A stretch of 64,000 nucleotides of DNA from NCBI RefSeq assembly GCF_000283515.1, contig NC_015976.1:2450501-2514500 (forward strand), written 5' to 3'. Positions 58,128 through 64,000 of this stretch are shown piece after piece. Source of the stretch: Sphingobium sp. SYK-6 (GTDB lineage: Bacteria; Pseudomonadota; Alphaproteobacteria; Sphingomonadales; Sphingomonadaceae). The notes under the pieces are model-generated. The model saw only the letters and a program-made list of their open reading frames with translations. It did not search any database and was not told the DNA's origin. Position numbers and translations under genes: made by a program. Every line of letters starts with the position of its first letter. Position 1 is the first letter of the stretch.

Positions 58128-58256
58128 GTCATCCCGGACCTGCTCCGGGATCCCGCTGCCTTGAAGCCCCCCAGGGCGGCCAGTTCAAGAAACCGGAAGA
58201 AGCGGGATCCCGGATCGAGTCCGGGATGACGTTGTTCATGACGAGATGGGGCGCGC
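58128..58256. repeat. palindromic repeat element, copy 1
   Basis: The element starts GTCATCCCGGAC and ends GTCCGGGATGAC at 58230, with inner arms GGGATCCCGCT and AGCGGGATCCCG, so the whole 103 bases can fold into one long imperfect hairpin. Homology with the copy at 63575 continues through TTGTTC-TGA-GAGATGG-GCGCC to about 58256. Such elements of about 100-140 bp resemble REP/MITE repeats. Confidence 0.8.
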
Positions 58257-58552
58257 CGCCATCGCCTCGGCATTTGTCCACGTTGCCCAAGGCTCGAGGC
58301 GAGAGGCCCGGGCATTCTCCGGACAGGCGTATACCGGGCGACTGGCCGCACCCTGCCCCGTTCTTCAGCGACTTGCGTTGCCAGAGAGCGGGGCCGGCGT
58401 GACCGGCCGCCCCCCTGTTCGCGCATGCGGCAAAAAGCGCCCGTCGGACCTGCCAGCCGGGCGCTTTTGTCTGTCTGGGACATTGGCGAGCAAGCCGGGC
58501 GCGGCGGCCCGGGATGAAAAGGCAGCGCCCAAGCGCGCGCCCCTCCCCCTCT
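58257..58552. other. intergenic sequence between the repeat and the inositol phosphatase gene
   Basis: No supported gene. Short frames have Arg/Pro-rich translations. GCCCGGCTGGCAGG-type segments near 58445-58470 could form GC-rich stems ending the convergent phosphatase gene, but no clear terminator is seen. Confidence 0.35.
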
Positions 58553-59377
58553 TCAGGCGTTGCGGAGCGAGCCCGCCAGAAGCTTGTGCAGCTTGCTGTG
58601 CATGATGTCGTTGCCGGCGAGGATCTCGCGGCGCTCGACCGGCTCGGACCCGCCGCGGAAATCGGTGACGAAGCCGCCCGCTTCCCGCACCAGCAGGATG
58701 CCGGCCTGCACGTCCCAGGGCTTCAGCCCCGATTCCCAGAAGCCGTCGAAACGCCCGGAGGCCACCCATGCGAGGTCCAGCGTCGCGGCGCCGAAGCGCC
58801 GGATGCCCGCCACCGACGGCGCGATGGCGCCGAAAATGCGGCTGAACTGGGCGAGATCGCCATGGCCGAGAAAGGGTGTGCCGGTCGCCACCAGCGCTTC
58901 CGACAGGTCACGCCGCGCCGAGACGCGCAGCCGCTGATCGTGGCGCCAGGCCCCGCGCGACTTCTCCGCCCAGTAGCTCTCGTCCGTGATCGGCTGGTAG
59001 ATGAGGCCGGTCGTCACCTCGCCCCAGCCGCGCCCGTCCCGCCGCGGCTCCTGCACGGCGATGGAAATGGCGAAGTGCGGAATGCCGTGGAGGAAATTGC
59101 TGGTGCCGTCGAGCGGATCGATGACCCAGCGCGGCTTCATCGGATCGCCCTCGATCTCGCCGCCCTCCTCCAGCAGGAAGCCCCAGTCCGGCCGCGCCTT
59201 GCGCAGTTCCTGGACAAGCGTGTTCTCCGCCTTCTTGTCGGCGACGGAGACGAAGTCCGCCGGCCCCTTGCGGCTGACCTGAAGATGCTGGACCTCGCCG
59301 AAATCACGACGAAGCTGCGGTGCGACCTTGCGGGCGGCACGCTCGATGACGGTCAGCAGACCTGAATGGGATACCAT
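58553..59377 (-). CDS. suhB: inositol monophosphatase family protein
   Basis: A 274-residue lithium-sensitive-type phosphatase. Metal-binding motifs are LLEEGGEIEG (E-E), WVIDPLDGTSNFLHGIPHFA (D-P-L-D-G-T) and WDVQAGILLVREAGGFVTD (W-D-x2-A-G). Alphaproteobacterial members are annotated SuhB; substrate may be inositol phosphate or another sugar phosphate. It lies 44 bases downstream of a small exported protein on the same strand. Confidence 0.9.
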   Translation of the reverse strand: MVSHSGLLTVIERAARKVAPQLRRDFGEVQHLQVSRKGPADFVSVADKKAENTLVQELRKARPDWGFLLEEGGEIEGDPMKPRWVIDPLDGTSNFLHGIPHFAISIAVQEPRRDGRGWGEVTTGLIYQPITDESYWAEKSRGAWRHDQRLRVSARRDLSEALVATGTPFLGHGDLAQFSRIFGAIAPSVAGIRRFGAATLDLAWVASGRFDGFWESGLKPWDVQAGILLVREAGGFVTDFRGGSEPVERREILAGNDIMHSKLHKLLAGSLRNA

Positions 59378-59421
59378 GTTCTGTTCCTCTCTTCCGCGCG
59401 GGAAGAGTATCTATGCAAGTG

Positions 59422-59790
59422 TCACTTCTTGGGCGGCTGCGGGGCCATCTCCGGGCGGAAACCGCACACGGCCGCCATGGCGCCCAGCACATTCTCGGGC
59501 TTGCTCTTGTCCAGCTTGCGCGCCGCGATCGCCTTGTCGGTGTTCTCGCTGATCTGGCTGAAGGGCACCGAGTAGACGCAGGCGAACAGCACGTTCTTCA
59601 CGACCTGCGGCACCTTGTCCGACTGCAGACCGCCCATGAACACGCGGAAATTGTTCGCCGCGGCCTGCATCTGCGCCTGGCTTGGCGGCTTGGGCGCCGG
59701 CTGGGCCTTCTTGGCCTGCGCGAGGCCGGGCGTGGGCGAAAGCGCCAGGGCAGCGATGCCGAGCGCGAGAGCGAGGCGAGCGCGGGCCAT
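59422..59790 (-). CDS. small exported protein of unknown function
   Basis: A 122-residue protein with a signal peptide ending near residue 25 (SPTPGLAQA). A Pro/Lys-rich linker is followed by a helical domain with two Cys (VLFACVYSVPFSQISENTD and MAAVCGFRPEM) that could form one disulfide. Its ATG overlaps the efp stop (TGATG). The family was not recognised; efp-this gene-suhB form a co-oriented set. Confidence 0.7.
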   Translation of the reverse strand: MARARLALALGIAALALSPTPGLAQAKKAQPAPKPPSQAQMQAAANNFRVFMGGLQSDKVPQVVKNVLFACVYSVPFSQISENTDKAIAARKLDKSKPENVLGAMAAVCGFRPEMAPQPPKK

Positions 59791-60353
59791 CAGTCGGCCC
59801 GCTTCACATATTCGCGCTCGTAGACGTCCACGATGATGCGCGTGCCGGTCGTGATGTGCGGCGGCACCATGACGCGCACGCCATTGTCGAGAATGGCGGG
59901 CTTGTAGCTGGCCGAAGCGGTCTGGCCCTTCACCACGGCGTCGGCTTCCACGACCGTGGCTTCCACCTGCTCGGGGAGCTGCACGCTGATCGGGCGCTCG
60001 TCGTACATTTCGAGCATGACCATCATGCCATCCTGCAGGAAGGCAGCGGCATCCCCCACCAGATCGGTCGGCAGGCTGATCTGCTCATAGGTCTCCGTGT
60101 CCATGAAGACGAGCATGTCGCCCTCGGCATAGAGATACTGGAAATCCTTGGTATCGAGGCGGATGCGCTCGACCGTCTCGGCGGAGCGGAAGCGCACGTT
60201 GTTCTTGCGGCCATCGATGAGGTTCTTCAGCTCCACCTGCATGTAGGCGCCGCCCTTGCCGGGCTGGGTGTGCTGGATCTTCACGGCGCGCCAGAGACCG
60301 CCTTCATATTCGATATTGTTGCCGGGACGGATGTCCACGCCGCTGATCTTCAT
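59790..60353 (-). CDS. efp: elongation factor P
   Basis: A 187-residue three-domain translation factor that relieves ribosome stalling at polyproline. The tip of domain I is [17 protein letters not shown] with Lys 33 at the position modified in E. coli; [19 protein letters not shown] and [20 protein letters not shown], then [17 protein letters not shown], are typical. ATG 60353 is the only fitting start. Several polyproline proteins occur nearby (NuoF, NuoC tail). Confidence 0.95.
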   Translation of the reverse strand: MKISGVDIRPGNNIEYEGGLWRAVKIQHTQPGKGGAYMQVELKNLIDGRKNNVRFRSAETVERIRLDTKDFQYLYAEGDMLVFMDTETYEQISLPTDLVGDAAAFLQDGMMVMLEMYDERPISVQLPEQVEATVVEADAVVKGQTASASYKPAILDNGVRVMVPPHITTGTRIIVDVYEREYVKRAD

Positions 60354-60539
60354 GAGGATCGCCTGTCTGCTAAGGTTGGAAAGAGCCGGAGCGCCCTCTA
60401 CGCGTCTTGGCGCGGCTCGGCAAGTGGGGCGCGTTCGGGCGAGCCGGGCCCCTGCCCGCGCCTGCCCTCCGCCCGGGCTGTTCTCAAGCCGCCCGGAAGC
60501 GGCTATCCACTCGGAAAAGACGGCAAGGAGAGGATCGTC

Positions 60540-60941
60540 ATGATGCGCACGCCCGAGGAGCAGGCGAATGTCCGGCTGGTGCTGGACCTGTTCGAGAAAG
60601 TGCTCATCCCGATGGACAAGACGCTGGTCGACGATTTCATCGCGGAGGATTATCTCCAGCACAGCTCGCTCGCCGAGCCCGGGCGCGAGGCGCTGAAGGC
60701 CTGGCTCGACCACGTCCGGCAGGTTTCGCCGCAAGCCACCCAGACGATCCATCGCGTCTTCGCCGAGGGCGACCATGTCATCACGCACCAGCATGTCGTG
60801 CGCTGGCCCGGCGACCCCGGCTTCGCCGTGTGCGACATCTTCCGCATCCGCGACGGCCGCATCGTCGAGCATTGGGACGTGCTGCAGGAAATCCCGGAAA
60901 AGCCGGTCAATCCCAACTCGATGTTCGAGAACGGGCGCTAG
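60540..60941 (+). CDS. SnoaL-like/nuclear transport factor 2 family protein
   Basis: A 133-residue NTF2-fold protein of the SnoaL-like aldol-condensation/polyketide-cyclase-like group seen in many bacteria: [20 protein letters not shown], then [59 protein letters not shown]. The [14 protein letters not shown] signature is strong. Tandem ATGs at 60540 and 60543 follow AAGGAGAGGAT. Ligand unknown. It is divergent from efp. Confidence 0.85.
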   Translation: MMRTPEEQANVRLVLDLFEKVLIPMDKTLVDDFIAEDYLQHSSLAEPGREALKAWLDHVRQVSPQATQTIHRVFAEGDHVITHQHVVRWPGDPGFAVCDIFRIRDGRIVEHWDVLQEIPEKPVNPNSMFENGR

Positions 60942-61061
60942 GGGCGGATCGATGACCGTGGGGCGGCCTGCGGGTGGCGGTTATCCGGTATTTCGTCCGG
61001 AAGGGGCCTGTCGGGATACGACCCAATTGCGGACATCGCTCAGTTTTGAGATCATCTCTGA

Positions 61062-61454
61062 ATGCGGTCGTTGAACGTCTTGTTTGTGAGTTGTGCAGCG
61101 CTTCTATCCTGTGCCCCGCAGCCAGTCCTCATAGCTTCGGACCGATGTTGGTCCGTCGCCGTTGGCGACAAGGTTGAAGGCACAGCGCTCCTCTTCGCCT
61201 ATGCAGGCGAAGGATGCATTGAATGCGGTGCATCTGTGTCGGGGCGCGGCTGCTCCGGGGTAGGATTTTCAACCGGAAATGGCGCCGTGGCTCAAGCATA
61301 TGATCGTATCGTGCATTCAGCGCCGGCAGATAACCTCGGATTTGTCCGCCAGGTTGTTTTCTTGTCGGGAGAGGTTGTCGCTAATGCAGCGACAGGAAAG
61401 CGGATGATCCGTGCCACCAGCTTACGGCTCGCAACGGAAGATGGCGGCACGTAG
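61062..61454 (+). CDS. putative lipoprotein of unknown function
   Basis: A 130-residue protein with a short signal peptide and a possible lipobox (AALLSC, Cys 17). The mature part has clustered Cys (GCIECGASVSGRGCSG) and a beta-like C-terminus. Base composition is more even than in neighbouring genes and codon use is less GC-biased, suggesting acquisition. No family was recognised and no strong ribosome site is seen. Confidence 0.55.
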   Translation: MRSLNVLFVSCAALLSCAPQPVLIASDRCWSVAVGDKVEGTALLFAYAGEGCIECGASVSGRGCSGVGFSTGNGAVAQAYDRIVHSAPADNLGFVRQVVFLSGEVVANAATGKRMIRATSLRLATEDGGT

Positions 61455-61561
61455 AGACCGATGAGAGCCGACCGACCGTTTTTCACAACAATGGCGTCAT
61501 TCCTGCCGCTCCGGACACGACAACCTTTCGGACATTCCCTGTCACCGCTAAGCTGATCAAC

Positions 61562-61855
61562 ATGAGGATGCCACCAACCACCCCGCGTGAGGTTCTTCGT
61601 GAACTTGCTGATCAACCTACCACCGGCCTTCGGATCGCCCGTTGGTGGAAAATTATCGGGGCGCTGTTCGGCTGTGCGATGGCGGTTGCTCATTTTGCCT
61701 ATGATGTTCCAATTCAAAATGAAAACACCGGCATTCCTGCTACGGATGGCGAAGTCGTAGCCATAACATCGCTGTTGGGTGGTGGCGGCTTGTTTTTTGT
61801 TGTCGCTGGCATTGCTCTGCGACGCTGGCTGCTCAACCGCACGAACGGCAGCTAA
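61562..61855 (+). CDS. small two-helix membrane protein, unknown
   Basis: A 97-residue protein with two hydrophobic segments (WWKIIGALFGCAMAVAHFAY and LLGGGGLFFVVAGIALRRWL) joined by a polar loop. The plus-strand reading has clear membrane character, whereas the overlapping minus-strand frame does not. Composition is A/T-richer than the genome around it. Function unknown. Confidence 0.5.
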   Translation: MRMPPTTPREVLRELADQPTTGLRIARWWKIIGALFGCAMAVAHFAYDVPIQNENTGIPATDGEVVAITSLLGGGGLFFVVAGIALRRWLLNRTNGS

Positions 61856-62198
61856 CCACAACAATTAAGCCATGGGGCCCGCGGTCAAGGTGGCCCCATG
61901 GCGGACGACCGGTCAGGCTGGCATGTGTCCACCCGATCTTGGGGAGCGCCGGCCCGTCCTCCCCGGCAACATGCGATGACCCCGCGGGCAGGGTTTCGTA
62001 CCGGATCGCGCCTGCGCCCTCGGCTGCCGCCGGAAGGGTGACTGGATTCCCGTTTGCACGGGAATGACGAGGAAAGGTTGGGGCGCCTCCCCTCTCCCCC
62101 CTGTCATTCCGCCCGGGTGGCGCAGGGTTTGAAGCGGATGCCGCGCCTTGGTCGCCCTGTCGGCGCCATCGGCCCGGGGAGCCCGCACGGGTACGGGG
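61856..62198. other. intergenic region with a short palindromic repeat
   Basis: No supported gene. At 62046-62065 lies ATTCCCG-N6-CGGGAAT followed by GAC, a short repeat commonly dispersed in sphingomonad and other proteobacterial intergenic DNA; on the minus strand it reads VIPVQTGIQ when translated, a well-known artefact peptide. Confidence 0.5.
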
Positions 62199-62795
62199 TT
62201 ATAGGCGCGCGGCGATCGCGGCGACGCCGTTGCGCACGCCTTCGAACATCTGCCCTTGCGCGAAGGCGGGGATCATCTCCTGCTCGATGATGCTCTGGCA
62301 TGTCTCGTCGGTCAGCCTGGCTTCCATGCCATAGCCCACCGCGATGCGCACGAGTTGTTCGCGCGGCGCGACGAGGATCACCACGCCGTCATCGATGCCC
62401 TCGCGCCCGATGCCCCAGCGATTGCCCAGATCGCGCGCATAGCCGGCAATGTCGCGGCCGCCGAGCGTGGGCACGGTGGCGACGACGAGCTGGTGGCCGG
62501 TGCGCGCCTCGAGGGCGGACAGGTCGCGAGTCAGCGCGTCGCGCTCGGCCGGGCTGAACAGCGCCGCGGCATCGGTGACGCGACCGGCGAGCGCGAGATC
62601 ATGGCCGGGCGCGCGCGGGGAGGCCTCGGGTGCGGATGCCTCGGATGGGGTCGTGTCTGTGGCGGGGCGCGTTTCGGATTTCGCCGGTTGGGCGTGGCCG
62701 CACGCCGACAAGCCGGGCCCGCCGGCCACGATGATGAGCAAGGCGGCAGCGGCGAGCGGGCCTTGCAAGGCCCTCAACCGATGCCGGCCGGTCAT
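62199..62795 (-). CDS. TPM-domain (YgcG-like) lipoprotein
   Basis: A 198-residue protein. A signal peptide ends at a lipobox-like LSAC (Cys 32); a Pro/Ala/Ser linker follows, then a TPM domain: VTDAAALFSPAERDALTRDL, GHQLVVATVPTLGGRDIAGY, DLGNRWGIGREGIDDGVVIL and RIAVGYGMEARLTDE. TPM domains act in envelope stress or photosystem repair; the role here is unknown. ATG 62795 overlaps the thiE stop (ATGA). Confidence 0.85.
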   Translation of the reverse strand: MTGRHRLRALQGPLAAAALLIIVAGGPGLSACGHAQPAKSETRPATDTTPSEASAPEASPRAPGHDLALAGRVTDAAALFSPAERDALTRDLSALEARTGHQLVVATVPTLGGRDIAGYARDLGNRWGIGREGIDDGVVILVAPREQLVRIAVGYGMEARLTDETCQSIIEQEMIPAFAQGQMFEGVRNGVAAIAARL

Positions 62796-63418
62796 CCCAG
62801 CACCGGCGCGAAGGCTGCGACGCCAGCACCCGGGCCATCCGGATGGTTCCAGACCGCACCGCTCACCGCGAGAAAATCCGCGCCTGCCTCGACCAGCGGC
62901 CGGGCGTTCTCCGGCGTGATGCCGCCGATCGCGACACAGGGCAGCTCGAACAGCGAGGACCACCAGCGCAGGATATCCGGCTCGGGCCGGTGGCTGGTCT
63001 CCTTGGTCTCGGTGGGATAGAAGGCGCCGAAGGCGACATAATCCGCGCCCGCCTCCCCGGCTTCCATCGCCAGATGGCGGCTGTCATGGCAGGTCACGCC
63101 GATCTGCGGGCCCGGCCCGAGGATGCGGCGCGCCTCGGCGGGATCGCCATCGCCCTGCCCCAGATGCACCCCGTCCGCGCCGAGGCGCTTGGCGAGCGCG
63201 ACGCTGTCATTGACGATGAAGGCGACCTCCCGCTCGGCGCACAGTGCCTGCAGCGGGGCGGCGAGCCGTGCGATCTCATGCTCGTCAATACCCTTGAGGC
63301 GCAGCTGGAACGCCGCGACCGGCCCTCCGTCAAGCGCGGCCTTCAGCTGCGCCGGGAAATCCGGGCCGATGGCGGGCGGGGAAATGAGATAGAGCTGGCA
63401 GGACGGCATATGGGTCAT
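62792..63418 (-). CDS. thiE: thiamine phosphate synthase ThiE
   Basis: A 208-residue TIM-barrel enzyme joining the pyrimidine and thiazole moieties of thiamine. FQLRLKG, FIVNDSVALAKRLGADGVHL, GQGD, YVAFGAFYPTETKETSHRPE and the phosphate-binding CVAIGGITPENARPLVEAGA and AVSGAVWN are family motifs. An alternative ATG lies three codons in. It overlaps the TPM-domain gene downstream. Confidence 0.9.
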   Translation of the reverse strand: MTHMPSCQLYLISPPAIGPDFPAQLKAALDGGPVAAFQLRLKGIDEHEIARLAAPLQALCAEREVAFIVNDSVALAKRLGADGVHLGQGDGDPAEARRILGPGPQIGVTCHDSRHLAMEAGEAGADYVAFGAFYPTETKETSHRPEPDILRWWSSLFELPCVAIGGITPENARPLVEAGADFLAVSGAVWNHPDGPGAGVAAFAPVLG

Positions 63419-63574
63419 GCCGGTGCCTTAGAACATGTTCCGCCCGGATTGAATCGGAACCTGCGCGGGATGGTGCTTTTGGCTGGGGATTGGTTGGGAC
63501 AGGCGCTTCTGGGCGGCGTGGGCAGAATTCGAGGCCATGGCGACGCACTATCTCGTCATCTCGTCATTCACGAG

Positions 63575-63705
63575 GTCATCCCGGACTCGATCCGGGGTCC
63601 TGCTGCCTTGAAGATTGCCGGGTCCAGTCGGTTCGAGAAAAAGGAAGAAGCTGGATCCCGGATCAGGTCCGGGATGACATTGTTCGTGAGGAGAGATGGT
63701 GCGCC
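63575..63705. repeat. palindromic repeat element, copy 2
   Basis: Begins GTCATCCCGGACTCGATCC and ends GGTCCGGGATGAC at 63678, with inner CCTTGAAG and GGAAGAAGC blocks shared with copy 1 at 58128, in the same orientation. Similarity continues to TTGTTCGTGAGGAGAGATGG and GCGCC near 63705. Its right arm overlaps the 3' end of the gene at the window edge. Confidence 0.8.
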
Positions 63706-64000
63706 ATGGCCTCGGAATCTGTTGACGCCGCCTCGCGCAGGTGCGGCGCAAGTGCCGCGACGAAGGCCGCGCGATCATCGAGCCGGTGCGCGAGGCGGGT
63801 GACGGTGCGGCGGCCCATGGGCAGCGGGCCGTCCAGATCGATCACGATGTTGGGCCAGGCGATCAGCGCCATGTTGGCGGTCTGCCGGTCCCGCACCAGG
63901 GCCCTGTCCCAGGAGGTGCGCAGCCCCGCGATCCGATCGAGCGGGACGGAAATCATGCGCAGCCAGCCGCAGCGCCACAGCAGCACGCCATCGCGGATCT
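63663..64000 (-). CDS. C-terminal part of an unknown protein (right edge), ending inside a repeat
   Basis: At least 112 residues reading leftward from the window edge. ISVPLDRIAGLRTSWDRALV and NMALIAWPNIVIDLDGPLP suggest a beta-rich PH-like or globular domain; the gene continues beyond 64000. The last 14 codons (HHLSSRTMSSRT) and the stop at 63663-63665 lie in the right arm of the palindromic repeat, suggesting the native end was replaced. No family was firmly recognised. Confidence 0.6.
   Translation of the reverse strand, partial: IRDGVLLWRCGWLRMISVPLDRIAGLRTSWDRALVRDRQTANMALIAWPNIVIDLDGPLPMGRRTVTRLAHRLDDRAAFVAALAPHLREAASTDSEAMAHHLSSRTMSSRT

Noticed and set aside
61292..61864. Minus-strand open frame of 190 codons in the accessory stretch
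   Set aside because: No motif, poor start, and overlaps two plus-strand genes, one with clear membrane helices and one with a signal peptide.
61913..62188. Minus-strand frame containing VIPVQTGIQ
   Set aside because: This peptide is a translation of the dispersed ATTCCCG-N6-CGGGAAT palindrome and not a gene product.
58128..63705. The two palindromic elements as a CRISPR array or composite transposon
   Set aside because: There are only two copies 5.4 kb apart, no spacers or cas genes, and no transposase between them.

Overview
The window looks like the chromosome of a sphingomonad-type alphaproteobacterium (Sphingomonadaceae; genus not determined). It is GC-rich, carries paired b and b' ATP synthase genes, a nuo operon continuing into birA-coaX-rnj, a LolC/LolD pair near dnaE, RNase J, a YdbH/YnbE/YdbL set and the PrsK/PrsR two-component pair of PEP-CTERM/exosortase systems. 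No tRNA, rRNA, CRISPR array, prophage or intact insertion sequence was seen. The taxonomic call is inference from gene content and order.

Layout. 1-1.3 kb: edge of an unknown gene, a nitroreductase and a short GntR regulator. 1.3-6.8 kb: prsR, prsK and a PEP-CTERM-type sugar transferase, then a small secreted protein. 6.8-16.8 kb: an M20 amidohydrolase, rmuC divergent from a radical SAM gene with a textbook alphaproteobacterial LexA box, dnaE, a Yip1-like membrane protein, a DUF1905 protein and an SDR. 16.9-20.5 kb: lolD/lolC, a gene-poor 1.2 kb gap, and an hsp20 gene whose leader looks like an RNA thermometer. 20.6-26.3 kb: a GNAT, pyrG, secG, an OmpA-like lipoprotein and uvrC. 26.4-29.3 kb: the F0 operon atpI-B-E-F'-F with a clear promoter and terminator. 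29.3-37.4 kb: ydbL/ynbE/ydbH head-to-head with radC, an EF-hand protein, purB, lapA and pyrF. 37.7-57.0 kb: one very long co-oriented run on the minus strand, nuoA to nuoN, then birA, coaX, rnj and a DUF1467 gene. 57.2-64 kb: bfd and bfr, an inositol monophosphatase, efp, small accessory genes, a TPM-domain lipoprotein, thiE and the end of an unknown gene.

The nuo operon encodes all 14 complex I subunits, but two extra genes sit inside it: a SnoaL-like gene between nuoD and nuoE and an unrecognised secreted protein with a duplicated cysteine-bounded repeat between nuoF and nuoG. Each starts with GTG overlapping the upstream stop (GTGA) and ends with TAA overlapping the next ATG (TAATG), so both look translationally coupled to complex I. 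NuoC has a roughly 100-residue Ala/Pro/Lys-rich tail and NuoL a His/Asp-rich loop.

The strongest regulatory observations are the LexA box at 9812-9826 and the three-hairpin leader of hsp20 (19923-20016). Two copies of a palindromic element of about 130 bp (58128-58256 and 63575-63705) mark mobile-repeat activity in the last 6 kb; one copy supplies the stop codon of the gene at the right edge. All functional calls come from reading translated sequence and motifs; no database search was run.
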